From positions 248,001-312,000 of the forward strand of contig JAOSJV010000010.1 in the NCBI GenBank assembly GCA_027493935.1: a stretch of DNA of 64,000 nt, given 5' to 3'. The stretch comes from Burkholderiales bacterium (GTDB taxonomy: Bacteria; Pseudomonadota; Gammaproteobacteria; Burkholderiales; SG8-39). How positions within the stretch are numbered: position 1 is the first letter of the stretch; the number at the start of each line of letters is the position of its first letter. Shown here one piece after another: positions 45,254-55,314 of this stretch. The position numbers were made by a program, and so were the translations under genes. The notes beneath the pieces were generated by a model. It had not been told where the DNA came from and did no database searches. It was given only the letters and a program-made list of their open reading frames with translations.

Positions 45254-45555
45254 TCACCTTCCGCTCGAAAGTCGGCGACATCACGATGTTCGGAGATGTG
45301 GCGGTGAGCCTGCTCAAGATGGCGGGGCACAGCGGCACGGTGCCCGGCGCGATCCTGGGCAAGGACATTCCGGCCGCGCTCGCCAAGCTGAAGCATGCGC
45401 TGAACGCGTTGCCCGCCGAAGCGCAGCCCGACGATCGCAGCGACGAGGAGCAGGACGCGCCGCCGATCGACCTTCGCAAGCGGGCGTGGCCGCTGGTCGA
45501 GCAGCTCGAGCGCGCGGCCCGCAACGAGGCCGACGTCACCTGGGACCGGAGTTGA
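45247..45555 (+). CDS. DUF1840 family protein
   Basis: 102 aa. MLITFRSKVGDITMFGDVAV and KMAGHSGTVPGAILGKDIPA are the DUF1840 hallmarks, a beta/gammaproteobacterial family of unknown function. PPIDLRKRAWPLVEQLERAA forms the C-terminal helix. Length is normal (~105). It is convergent with the first UbiD gene, with a 39-base gap. Confidence 0.88.
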   Translation: MLITFRSKVGDITMFGDVAVSLLKMAGHSGTVPGAILGKDIPAALAKLKHALNALPAEAQPDDRSDEEQDAPPIDLRKRAWPLVEQLERAARNEADVTWDRS

Positions 45556-45594
45556 GACCGCCGGTTTCCGCCACTGCCCGGTGCGCGCGAGCGC

Positions 45595-47027
45595 TCAGTC
45601 GGCGCGGATGTCGTACCTGCCCAGGTCGACGGCCTTGAATTTCACGCGCTCGAACACGTCGCCCTTGCGTGCAAAGGGCACCAGCGCGTCGAACCCGATC
45701 TTGGTCACCGTGCCGCCCTTGCCGGCGGGATCGGGTTTCACCATCGGATTGAGGGGTGCCCCTCGGCGCCGGGCAGCAGGACGAGGTCGGTGTCCGGATC
45801 GAAGCGGGTGGTGATCGCCCAGTCGACGTCGACGGCGTCGAAGAGGTCGACGTCGGTGTCGACCACCACCACGCGCTGCAGCGAGCGGAACGCCTTGAAG
45901 GTGGCGTCGATCACCTCGCGGCCGAGCCCGGGCCGCGTGTTCTCCACCTGCACCACCGCCTGGTAGAACCCGCAGCCGCCCGGCGGCAGGAATACCGCCC
46001 GCACCTCCGGGATGCCCGTCTTGAGCGCATGGAAGATCGCCGCCTCGGCGGTCAAGCCGACCGCATTCCACACTTCGCGCCCCGAGATCACGGTGTGGAA
46101 CACCGGGCGCTCGCGCCGCGTGATCGCGTTCACCTTCATCACCCAGCGCTTGTCGCGCCCGCCGTAGTACCCGGTGACCTCGCCGAACGGCGCCTCGTCC
46201 TCGCGCACGCCGGGCAGGATCTCGGCTTCGATCACGAACTGCGCGTCGGCGTAGGCCGGCACCTCGCTCGTCTGCGCGCGCAGCAGCTCGATCGGACGGC
46301 CGACGAGATGGTTGGCGATGTCCAGCTTGCCGTCGCCCAGGCGCGGCAGCGTCGACACGATCCAGGGCGCGAGGCCGACGCCGTTGTTGATCGTCACCGG
46401 CAGCGTCTCGCCGCGCTGCCCGGCGTACTCGACGTATTCCCCGAGATGGCGTCCCGGGTCGATGAGGAAGGTCAGGCGGTCGCGACCGGTCACCATCATG
46501 CGGTGGATCGAGATGTTGAGGCCGCCGGTCCTGGGGTTGCGCGCGAGCACGACGGACGAGTCGAGATAGCGTCCGCCGTCCTTCAGCGCGTGCACCGGAA
46601 TCGGCAAACGCCCGACGTCCACCACGGGCTCGATCACCTCGTTGGCAGGGCCCCGCTTGCGCGCGCGCGACGCGAGCGACCCGCGGTCGCGCTGCCATGG
46701 CACGATCGCCTCGGCGATGCGGAACGGCACCCGCGCGGCCGGCAGGCCGAACAGCGCGCCGACGATGTCGCGGTTCCACAGCAGCCCGGTGAAGACCGGC
46801 CACGCGCTGCCCTTGACGCGTTCGAAGAGCACGCACTTCGAGCCCTCGAAGCGGTGCGCGACGCCGGCAAGCTCGTAGCGCGGATCGACCTCGGAGCGCA
46901 CCCGCACCAGCCGGTGCGTGCGCTCGAGGAATGCAATGCAGGCGCCGAGATCGGTCAGGCGCTTCGCCGCCGTGGGGGCGGCAGCCGCGCGGGGGCGCTT
47001 CGTGCCGCCCGTGGATTTCGTCTTCAT
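45595..47027 (-). CDS. UbiD-family decarboxylase 1, divergent (frameshifted)
   Basis: About 477 aa. One base must be added in the run at 45759-45762 (1433 nt = 3x477+2) to continue LLPGAEG into PLNPMVKPDPAGKGGTVTKI, the usual family end. ATG 47027 has GGGAGGA upstream. UbiD landmarks: HALKDGGRYLDSSVVLARNP, NISIHRMMVTGRDRLTFLID and EAPFGEVTGYYG. At the conserved Glu pair it reads ADAQFVIEAE, with Gln for the first Glu, unlike the other three UbiDs here. UbiD enzymes use prenylated FMN to decarboxylate unsaturated or aromatic acids reversibly. It is last in the GntR-headed gene run, after dctM. Confidence 0.87.
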
Positions 47028-47092
47028 GCCAGATTTCCTCCCGCTTGATCGCCGCCGCCCGGCGCCGCGACGCCGCGGACGCTCGCCCGTGC

Positions 47093-48398
47093 TCAATCGA
47101 GCAGCGCGCCCGGCAGGTACAGCACGGTGCCCGGAACCATCCACATGAGCAGGATGCACAGCGCGTAGGCGATCATGAAGAACGCGACGCCGCGGAAGAT
47201 CGTCTGCACCGGGATGTCCGGCGCGAGCCCGCGGACGATGAACACGTTGACCCCGACCGGCGGCGTGACCGCACCCATGGTGGTCACGACGGTGAGCACC
47301 ACGGTGTACCAGACCGGATCGTAGCCGAGCGCGGCGGCGAGCGGAAAGAAGATCGGGATCGTGACCACCAGGAAGCCGAGCGCGTCCATCAGCATGCCGC
47401 CGACGACATAGATCAGCAGCACCACCAGGAAGATCACCCCCGGCCACACCGGCAGCGCGGCGGCCCAGTCGGCGAGCTCGAAGGGCAGGCGCGACACGGT
47501 GAGGAAGCGCCCGAACAGCACCGCGCCGGTGATCAGCAAGACGACCATCGCCGAGATGCGGAGCGTCTCGGCCACCGAGCGCACGAAGCCGCCCCAGTCG
47601 AGCCGCCGGCGCACGACCCCGATCACCAGCGCGCCGAAGGCGCCGGCGGCCCCGGCCTCGGTCGGCGTGAACCACCCGAGGTAAAGGCCGCCGATCACCA
47701 GCGCGAACAGGATCAGCGTCTCGATCACCCCGGAGAGCGAGGCGAGCTTCTCGCGCAGCGCGGTCCGTGGGCCCAGCGGACCGAGGGCGGGCGTGCGCAG
47801 GCACAGCCCCACGATGGTCGCCAGGAACAGCGCGGTCAAGATCAGCCCGGGAACGATCGCGGCGAGGAACAGCCGCAGCAGCGACTGCTCGGTCTGCACC
47901 GCGATCACGATCAGCACCACGCTCGGCGGGATCACCACGCCGAGCGTGCCGCCCACCGCAACCGCGCCGGCGCTGAGGGCGCGGTCATAGCGGTAGCGGC
48001 GCATCTCCGGCAGCGCGATGGTGCCCATGGTGGCGGTGGTCGCGGAGTTCGACCCGCAGATCGCGGGAGAACCCGGCGCACGCGGCGACGGTCGTGCCGG
48101 CGAGGCCGCCGGGCAGGTGGCCGACCCACTTGTAGGCCGCGTCGTACAGACGCTCGGTGATCCCGGCACGGTAGGCGAACTGACCCATCAGGACGAACAG
48201 CGGCACCACGCTCAGACCGTAGGAGGAGAACTGATCCCATACGTTGGTGGCGAGCAGGTGCGTGGCCGCTTCGGTCGAGATGAGGTAGGCGTTGCCGAGC
48301 AGCCCCGCGAGAAGCATCGCGAACGCGATCGGCATCTCGAGCAGCATGAGGCCGAACATCACGGCGAGCCCCAGCGCGGCAACGAGGATCGGATCCAC
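47093..48398 (-). CDS. dctM: TRAP transporter large permease DctM 1 (frameshifted)
   Basis: About 434 aa after removing one base at 48065-48067 (1306 nt = 3x435+1), restoring ACAGFSAICGSNSATTATM. About 12 spans. Family blocks: YGLSVVPLFVLMGQFAYRAG, GTLGVVIPPSVVLIVIAV, WFTPTEAGAAGAFGALVIG, MDALGFLVVTIPIFFPL and MGAVTPPVGVNVFIV. This is the Na+-driven membrane subunit that moves solute delivered by DctP. It follows dctQ after 21 bases and precedes UbiD 1 by 65 bases on the same strand. Confidence 0.92.
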
Positions 48399-48419
48399 CG
48401 CGTCCGCCCGCGCCGCTGC

Positions 48420-48919
48420 TCAGTCGTTCGCGCGCGCGGTGCCGGCGAGGCGCCCGGCCGAGCGCGCGACCTCGACGAGCAGCGCGAGCGCGAGCCCCCC
48501 GCGCCGAGCGCCACCGCGTACACCCACGGGTGCACCACCGCCTTCAGCGTCTCGGAGAGCGACCCGCTTTCCTGCAGCACCACGCCGTAGCGGACCACGT
48601 ACGCCGTGACCGCGCCGAAGAGCGCCAGCGCCACGACGTCGATCGCCAGCGCGACGGCCGCGCGCAGCCGTCCGCCGAGGCGGGCCGTGACGAGATCGAT
48701 CGAGACGTGGCCGCGATGGAGCTGCGTGTAGCCGAGCGCTAGCGCCATCGCCGCCGCCGAGAGCCAGCCGATCACCTCGTAGGAACCGGCCACCGGGCGG
48801 CCAAGCGCGCGCAACACCATGTCGGCGACCGTGAACAGCATCATCCCGACGAGCAGCAGCCCGGCAACGGCCGCGAGCGCGCGGTTGAGCAGCGCGCTCA
48901 ACTGCTCGAGCCGCCGCAT
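48420..48919 (-). CDS. dctQ: TRAP transporter small permease DctQ 1 (frameshifted)
   Basis: About 166 aa if one G is added in the C6 run 48495-48500 (500 nt = 3x166+2), giving VYAVALGAGGLALALLVEVA. Four membrane spans: LAAVAGLLLVGMMLFTVADM with VLRALGRPVAGSYEVIGWLS, the typical DctQ N-terminal segment, then GYTQLHRGHVSIDLVTARL. DctQ bridges DctM and is essential for transport. It lies 76 bases after dctP. Confidence 0.87.
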
Positions 48920-48995
48920 CACGCGCACGCCGGGCGGCGGCGACCGGCGGGCCGCGGCCCACATCCCGAGTGCGGCATGCCTGCGCGAGCCGGCG

Positions 48996-50022
48996 CTACT
49001 TGCTGTACTGGTCGCGCAAGGCGCGAAGCCGCGCGAGATACTCCTTGGCCGGCAGGCCCTTGGCGGTCATCTCCTTGACCCACGCCTCCTCGAGCGGCTT
49101 GAGGCGCGCGTCCCACTGCGCGCGCTCGCCCGGCGCCAGGGCGACGATCGTCAGCCCGTGTTCCTTCTTCGCCCACGCGAGCGCCGCGCCGACGTTCTCG
49201 CGGTCGTGATAGTTGCCCGTCCATACCGACATTTCCGGGCCGAGCGCGTCGATCACCCCGCGCACGTCGGCGGGCAGCTTCGCCCAGCGCTTCGCATCCA
49301 TCACCGCCGCGAAGGTCACCACCACCGTCGGGTAGTCGGTGACGAACTTGAGCATCGCCGCGAGCTTGAAGTCCTTGAGGACTTCGCGCGAGGTCATCGT
49401 CCCGTCGATCACGCGTGTCTGCACCGACTGCGGCACCTCGGGCATCGGCATGCCGACCGGCGCCGCACCGAGCGCCTGCAGCACGGGGACTCCGGTGCCC
49501 GCGGCGCGCAGCTTCATCCCCTTCAGGTCGGCGAGCGAGGCCACCGACGCGCGCGACTGGATGTAACCGGGCTCGGTGGTGAACATCGCGATGATCTTGT
49601 ATGCCTCGAATTCCTTCGGCTTGAACTCGTGCGTGAGGGTCCACAGGGTGCGGCTCGCCACGGTCGCGTCGCGAAACCCGACCGGCAGCGACACGCCGGA
49701 GGTGAGCGGGAACCGGCCAGGGTCGTAGGAGGGTGCGCCGAGACCGATATCCGCGACGCCCTTCAGCACGCCGTCATACATGTCGCGCGCTCCGATCAGC
49801 GTGCCGCCGGGGAAGGTCTTCACCTCGACCTTGCCGCCGGTCTTCTTCGCGACCTCCGCGGCCCAGTGGGCCATCTGCCTGCCCGGGGAACGTGCCCGCG
49901 GGCGCGAAGAAGGCGTAGTTCAGCGTGATCTCGGCGGCAACGGCGCCCGCGGATGCCGCCAGCATCGGCAAGCCCGCTGCAACCGACGCGGCGATGCGCC
50001 GCAGGCACGGGGACGCGTTCAT
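48996..50022 (-). CDS. dctP: TRAP transporter substrate-binding protein DctP 1 (frameshifted)
   Basis: About 342 aa after removing one base in 49882-49888 (1027 nt = 3x342+1), giving AGTFPGRQMAHWAAEVAKKT. ATG 50022 has GAGGAGGAG upstream. The signal peptide ends ASAGAVAA. DctP blocks: VEVKTFPGGTLIGARDMYDG, VADIGLGAPSYDPGRFPL, LRAAGTGVPVLQALGAAPV and MPMPEVPQSVQTRVIDG. The Arg in KGMKLRAAG is the usual carboxylate-binding residue, so the ligand should be an organic acid. It binds solute in the periplasm. Located between UbiD 2 and dctQ. Confidence 0.92.
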
Positions 50023-50232
50023 GGCTCCTCCTCTTTTCTGTTGTCCGGGCGAAAGGCGAAGCATACTACCGTGTCCGGCCGGCGGGGGTCTCCCGGCCCC
50101 AGCGCGCCGCAGCGCCGCCGCCGCGGGCGGGCGCGACCGCTCCGCGGTCTCCGCCCCCGGCGCGCGCCGTCCTCACCTGCGAGACTGCCTGAATCGGACG
50201 TGACGGGGCTGCCTCACGCGGTATCCGGGTCG

Positions 50233-51771
50233 TCAGGAGAGTTCGTCATCGTAGGCGGGGAAGTCAGGCGCTTCGCCGGGGAATCCCAGTTCGCCCCAAC
50301 GGCGGGCGACCCGGTCACGGATCTCACGCGCGAGCAGCGTGCTCGGCGGGAACTCGCGCAGACAGCGGTGCGGGCGGCAAGCGTCGATCAGGGCCTTCGA
50401 GCCATACGGCCTCGCCTCCGCGGGAAACCGGCTGGGGTCGAGCCGCGTGGACCAGGTGTTGCGCAGGAAGTCGACGTCGGCGGCGGGATCGCAGCGCGTG
50501 CTGAGCGCCCAGAGCACCTGGTTCAAGTCGGTCGGATCGACGTCGTGGTCGACGGCGATGATCCATTTGGTGTAATAGGCCGCGGCGGGGCACTGGGCAG
50601 CGAGCGACAGGACCTGGGAGACGTGGCCGGGGAACTGCTGCTCGATGGATACCACCGCCATGCCCCAGCCCGAGGCGGCTGCCGGGTGGGCGTAGACGCC
50701 GCGGATGCCGGCGACCCCCAGCGCTTCGAGGTTCTCCCAGATGCGCGCCGATCGCATGATCGCGTAGTAGGCGCCGATCTCGCACGCCGGATAGCGCGCC
50801 ATCAGCGCGGCGGTCAGGATCGGCTCTGCGCGCATGTGCAGTGCCTTGACGTCGATCACCGGCTGTGGCGCACGCGCGCCGCCGTAGTAGCCGGTGAATT
50901 CGCCGAGCGGTCCTTCGAGCGCGCGCGTCTCCGGGTGCAGGTAGCCTTCGATCACGAGCTCGGCATGCGCCGGGATCGGCAGGTCGACGACGCTGCCGCG
51001 GGTAAGCTGCAGCGGCGCGCCGAGCATCCCACCGGCGATCTCGAGCTCCGATTCCTGCGCGCCGAAGACCTGCGCGCCGACCATGAAGAGGATCGGATCG
51101 ACGCCGTAGGCGACGGTGACGGGGCACGGCTCGTTGCGCGCCCACCAAGCATCGCGATCCATCCCGCCGTGCTTGCCGGGCGAGGTGTACATGCCGACCG
51201 CGCGCGGGCCGTGCAGCATCTGACGGTAGACCCCGACGTTGACGCGGCCGGTGTCGGGATCACGCGTGAACGCGACGTCTGCGGTGCCGATGTAGCGGCC
51301 GCCGTCGCGCGGCCAGAAGCGCGGCACGGGGAAGGCGGTGAGATCGACCGCGTCGCCCGTCAGGACGATCTCGTTCACCGGCGCCGCCTCCGGCGCAAGG
51401 TGCACCGGGGCGACGCGGCGGCGCATGATGTCCCGCGTCTGCGAAATGAGCTGCGGCAACGACGACTGCGGGTCGAGCCCCACCGCGAGCGCGTAGCGCC
51501 GCTTGCTCGCGCCGAGCATGTTGATGAGCACCCGCCCGGTCGCCGGCTGCGCGAAGGCCGAAAAGAGCAGCGCCGGCGCGTCCTCGCGCTGCGCCGCCAT
51601 GTAGGCGATTGCGGAGAGCTCCTGGTCGAGGTCGACGCGCGCATCGACCCGCTTGAGCTCGCCGATCGCCTCGATGCGCGCGAGCCACGCGCGCAGATCG
51701 GGCGCGCCGCGGCGATCGTCGCTCGGTTCCGGGACCGCCCGCTCGAGTGGCTTCGCTTGAGACTCTTCCAT
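50233..51771 (-). CDS. UbiD-family decarboxylase 2
   Basis: 512 aa, intact, from ATG 51771. Landmarks: ALLFSAFAQPATGRVLINML, PRDGGRYIGTADVAFTRDPD, NVGVYRQMLHGPRAVGMYTS, AHAELVIEGYLHPET (both conserved Glu present), EGPLGEFTGYYGG, and WIIAVDHDVDPTDLNQVLWA with metal and prenyl-FMN contacts. It catalyses reversible non-oxidative (de)carboxylation with prenylated FMN. It sits between the TAXI-TRAP binding protein and DctP 1 on the same strand, so its substrate is probably imported by one of these systems. Confidence 0.93.
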   Translation of the reverse strand: MEESQAKPLERAVPEPSDDRRGAPDLRAWLARIEAIGELKRVDARVDLDQELSAIAYMAAQREDAPALLFSAFAQPATGRVLINMLGASKRRYALAVGLDPQSSLPQLISQTRDIMRRRVAPVHLAPEAAPVNEIVLTGDAVDLTAFPVPRFWPRDGGRYIGTADVAFTRDPDTGRVNVGVYRQMLHGPRAVGMYTSPGKHGGMDRDAWWARNEPCPVTVAYGVDPILFMVGAQVFGAQESELEIAGGMLGAPLQLTRGSVVDLPIPAHAELVIEGYLHPETRALEGPLGEFTGYYGGARAPQPVIDVKALHMRAEPILTAALMARYPACEIGAYYAIMRSARIWENLEALGVAGIRGVYAHPAAASGWGMAVVSIEQQFPGHVSQVLSLAAQCPAAAYYTKWIIAVDHDVDPTDLNQVLWALSTRCDPAADVDFLRNTWSTRLDPSRFPAEARPYGSKALIDACRPHRCLREFPPSTLLAREIRDRVARRWGELGFPGEAPDFPAYDDELS

Positions 51772-51897
51772 GATCGTGGCGGGGCGCACCGCACGCGACG
51801 ACGCGGCCCCGCGCTAGACCCACCCGCCCCGTCGCAGGCGCCCGAGCGGTCGGATCCCTGCAACGGTCGCCTGTTTGATCAAGCGCCGCGGAAGGTC

Positions 51898-51917
51898 ATT
51901 CCCGCGCAAGCGGGAAT
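51898..51917. repeat. REP-like hairpin with GCAA tetraloop
   Basis: ATTCCCGC-GCAA-GCGGGAAT is a perfect 8-bp stem with GCAA loop, preceded by GGTC and followed by CCAGCG. Related halves follow to ~51975 (GATCCCCGTCTTCGCGAAGATGAC). It lies between UbiD 2 and the TAXI-type binding-protein gene, inside the putative operon. Confidence 0.75.
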
Positions 51918-51988
51918 CCAGCGCGAGCGCTACCGATAATGCCCTCCCGGATCCCCGTCTTCGCGAAGATGACTAACGCAGCAGTATC

Positions 51989-53041
51989 TCAGCGCTTCCC
52001 AAGCAGCCTCGCCTGCACCTGATCCATCTGCGGCGTCCAGGCGCCGACTTCCTTGTAGAAGCGGATCGCGCCCGGGTGGTACGGGATGGTCGCGTCCGCG
52101 TCGACGTAGTTCTCCTTCACCCAGTGACGCAGCCGCGCGTGCAGCGGGAAGAGCTCCTGGTTCTTCTCCCACAGCACCTTGACGATGCGATAGGCCGCCT
52201 CCTCGGACAGGCTCTCCGCCGCGACGAGGTAGAACGGGTACTCCGCGACGTACAGGGTGTCGCGCACGCCCACGCGCGCCTTGTCCGGGTCGAGCTTCTT
52301 CGGCGCGGCCGGGAAGTGCTCGCGGAACCGCGCCCACGCCTCGGGCGAGGGATCGAGCGCGACGAACCGCGCGCCCTTGCGCGCGTCGAGCTCGGCGATG
52401 ATCCCCATGCCGACCGCGGCCGAGGCGGCCACGTCGGCGGTGCCGTCGATGACCGCCTGGATGCCCTTGTCCGGGCCGCCGGCGACGGCCACCTCCTTGT
52501 AGTCCCCGGCGCGCAGCCCGCAGTTGGCCATCATCGCCGAGCCCTGCGCGGTGATGCCGGCGCTGCCGGTGTAGCGCGTGACGACCCGCTTGCCCTTCAG
52601 GTCCGCGCAGCCCTTGATCCCGGATTCGGTGCTCGCGATCGGGCCGAGCCAGTTGCGGGTGCCGGAGGTGAGCAGCACGATCGGCGCGCCCTTGCCGCCG
52701 AGCGCCTTCTCGTAGCCGGCATCGGCGCGCCGCCCGTGCAGCGCGTCGTAGTTGTTGAGCACACCCAGGTGCACCTCGCCGGTGGCGATCTGCGGCAGCC
52801 ACTGGGCGGGTCCAGCGGTCGGCATCACCTTGACCTGGGTGTCGAGGTGGGTGCCGATCACCTTGCCGAGCCCGATGCCGGTGGCGTTCAACACGCTGCC
52901 GACGCCGTGCGTCGCGAGGTTCATCACTTTCGGCACCCCCGGCTGGGCCGAGGCGTGTCCGAACGGCGTCATGGCGACGGCGGCGCCGAGCGCCGCAGCG
53001 GCGCAGAGCGCCCGGTAGCGAACGAAAATGCTGTTTTCCAT
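51989..53041 (-). CDS. TAXI-type TRAP solute-binding protein
   Basis: 350 aa. ATG 53041 is preferred over 53047 because AGGAGG then lies at eight-base spacing. The signal peptide is ALCAAAALGAAVAMTPFGHA SAQ-like. TAXI features: VMNLATHGVGSVLNATGIGL, LDTQVKVMPTAGPAQWLPQI, GEVHLGVLNNYDALHG, GKRVVTRYTGSAGITAQG and AAVGMGIIAELDARKGARFV. TAXI-TRAP proteins bind glutamate-like or other organic acids in the periplasm and partner with fused permeases, as encoded directly upstream. Ligand unknown; pairing with two UbiD genes points to an unsaturated or aromatic acid. Confidence 0.92.
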   Translation of the reverse strand: MENSIFVRYRALCAAAALGAAVAMTPFGHASAQPGVPKVMNLATHGVGSVLNATGIGLGKVIGTHLDTQVKVMPTAGPAQWLPQIATGEVHLGVLNNYDALHGRRADAGYEKALGGKGAPIVLLTSGTRNWLGPIASTESGIKGCADLKGKRVVTRYTGSAGITAQGSAMMANCGLRAGDYKEVAVAGGPDKGIQAVIDGTADVAASAAVGMGIIAELDARKGARFVALDPSPEAWARFREHFPAAPKKLDPDKARVGVRDTLYVAEYPFYLVAAESLSEEAAYRIVKVLWEKNQELFPLHARLRHWVKENYVDADATIPYHPGAIRFYKEVGAWTPQMDQVQARLLGKR

Positions 53042-53231
53042 CTTCATCTCCTCCTGAGGAGCACGGGTTGAAGATCCTTCGGTGGCGGGAAGCGCGCCGA
53101 TGCGACCGGTCCGATTGCGCGCGCCCCCATTGCCTGCTTGCGCGGCGCGCGGCGGGCCGCGATACATCCGGCCCCCTGCGCGGCTGCGCGCGCGATGGCG
53201 CGCGATGGGCGCCGCCGGCGAGCCGACGCGG

Positions 53232-55155
53232 TCAGCGCGCCGTCTCATAGCGCGGCGCAGGCGCCGCCCGGCGGTAGTGGATGAAGAGGATCGGCGCCGC
53301 GAGCGCGAGCCCGGCGAGCCGCGTCTCCCAGCCCGGGACGAACATCAGCAGCGCCGCCGCACCGATCGGGGCGCGCGCGAGCCACGAGAGCCTGCGGTAC
53401 CAGTAGCCCTCGATCGCGACCGCGAGCAGCACCACCGCGACCGCCGAGTCGAACAGCGCCCAGGCGATCCCGCCGGGCGAGCCGAGCAGCGCCATCCCGG
53501 GCTTGTAGAGGAAGATGAACGGCACGATGTAGCCGGCGAGCGCAAGCCGGATCGCCTGCCAGCAGGTCGCGCCGAACGGGGCATTGGCGATCGATGCGGC
53601 GGCGTACACGGCGAGCGCCACCGGCGGGGTGAGGAACGAGAAGTTGCCGAAGTAGAAGACGAAGAGATGGGCGAGCAGCGGCTCGACGCCGGCGGCCACC
53701 AGCGCCGGGGCCATCAGCACGGCGACCAGAATGTAGCACGCGGTGGCGGGCATGCCCATGCCGAGCACGACGCTCGCGAGCGCCGTGCACAGTGCGAGCA
53801 GCAGCAGGTTGTTGCCGGCGAGCTGGACCAGCGCCTCGGCGAGCGACACGCCGAGGCCGGTGTAGGCGACCAAGCCGACGATGAATCCGGCCGCCGCGCA
53901 GACCACCGTGATCTGCACCATTGCGTGCGCGATCCCCACGCACAGCGCGAGCAGCCGGCCCGGCAGCAGCGCGCGGCGCGCGGCGGGCCGGAAGAGCACG
54001 AGGACGACGTTCGCCGCGCAAGCGTAGAGCGCGGCCTTCGCGACCTCCATGTTCAGGAAGAAGATGCACGCCACCAGCACGACGATGGGAATGAGGTAGA
54101 GCCATCCCTCCCGGAGGACCGGCCCCACTGGCGGCAGCTCCTCGCGCGGCACCCCCCGCAGACGCTCCTGGATCGCGCGCAGATCGATCTGCAGAAGAAG
54201 CGCCGCGTAGTAGACGAGCGCCGGCACGAGCGCCGCCAGCACCACCGATCCGTACGAGACGCCGAGGAACTCGGTCATCACGAAGGCCGCCGCGCCCATG
54301 ACCGGCGGCATGAGCGCGCCACCGGTCGAGGCGACCGCCTCGACCGCGCCCCGAGAAGCTCGGGCTGTAGCCGGTGCGCTTCATCAGCGGGATGGTGATC
54401 ACCCCGGTGCTGGCGACGTTCGCGACCGCGCTGCCCGAGATGCTGCCGAACAGCCCGCTCGCCACCACCGCCGCCTTGGCCGGGCCGCCGCGGTAGCGGC
54501 CAGCGAACGTCTGCGCGAGCTTCAGGAACAGCTCGCCGCCGCCGGTCGCAAACAGCACCTGCCCGAACACGATGAACGCGAACACCACCAGGATCGCGAT
54601 GCGCAACGGCGAGCCGAACAGGAAATCGGTGCCGAGGAAGAGCAGGTTCACCAGGCGCTCCCAGCCGAGCCCGGTGGTCGCAAGCGCGCCGGGGAAGTAC
54701 GCGCCGAAGCGGCCGTACAGCACGAACACCGCCACGATCGCGACCAGCGGCCATCCCGCGACGCGGCGGGTCGACTCGAGCACGATCGCGATCGCGAGCA
54801 CCGCGAGCAGCGTGCGCTCGGCGCTCAGCAGCCCGATGGTGTCCATGATGCTCGGATACCCGAAGGCGATGTACAGCCCGAGCCCGAGCGAGACCGCCGC
54901 GAGCAGCCAGTCGTACCAGGGCGTCGCGGCCTGCGCGCCGCCTTCGGCGCGCGCCGAGGCGCGGCAGGTGATGAACGTGAGGCCGCTCACCAAGCCCCAG
55001 AACGCGCCGAGATACTGCTGCGGAAAGACCGAGACTCCGGCCGCGAGCATCGGCAAGTCGAGCACCGCCGCGAGGCCGAGCACGGTGATCAGGACGCCGA
55101 GCGCGTTCTCGGCGATGCGCCGCACGGACGGATGATGACGTTGTCCGCCGTTCAC
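53232..55155 (-). CDS. TAXI-TRAP fused permease (4TM/12TM) (frameshifted)
   Basis: About 640 aa after removing one base from the C-run 54349-54352 (1924 nt = 3x641+1), joining MKRTGYSPSFSG to AVEAVASTGGALMPPVMGAA. The GTG start at 55155 has GAGGAGAGGAG just upstream. The first ~180 residues carry the small-subunit spans (ALGVLITVLGLAAVLDLPML; WYDWLLAAVSLGLGLYIAFG). The large-subunit core then shows VASGLFGSISGSAVANVAST and FLTPPVALAVYAAASIANAP, TAXI-TRAP hallmarks. It transports the acid delivered by the TAXI binding protein. Fused permeases are normal for this subclass. Confidence 0.9.
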
Positions 55156-55314
55156 TGCTCCTCTCCTCCCCGCGTCGCGCGCGTACCGCCTGCGCGAGGC
55201 GCGCGCTGGGCGGCGCGCCTGCGTCGCAGCCGGCCCGCTATTCCGGTCGAGATCTGCTGCCCGGACCGCTGCCGGGACGGCGGTGCGCGCGCGCCGCCGC
55301 GGCCCGGCACGGCC

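Noticed and set aside
51898..51917. CRISPR repeat or attachment site
   Set aside because: The hairpin element recurs at distant sites singly, without regular spacers or cas genes. REP-like is the better reading.
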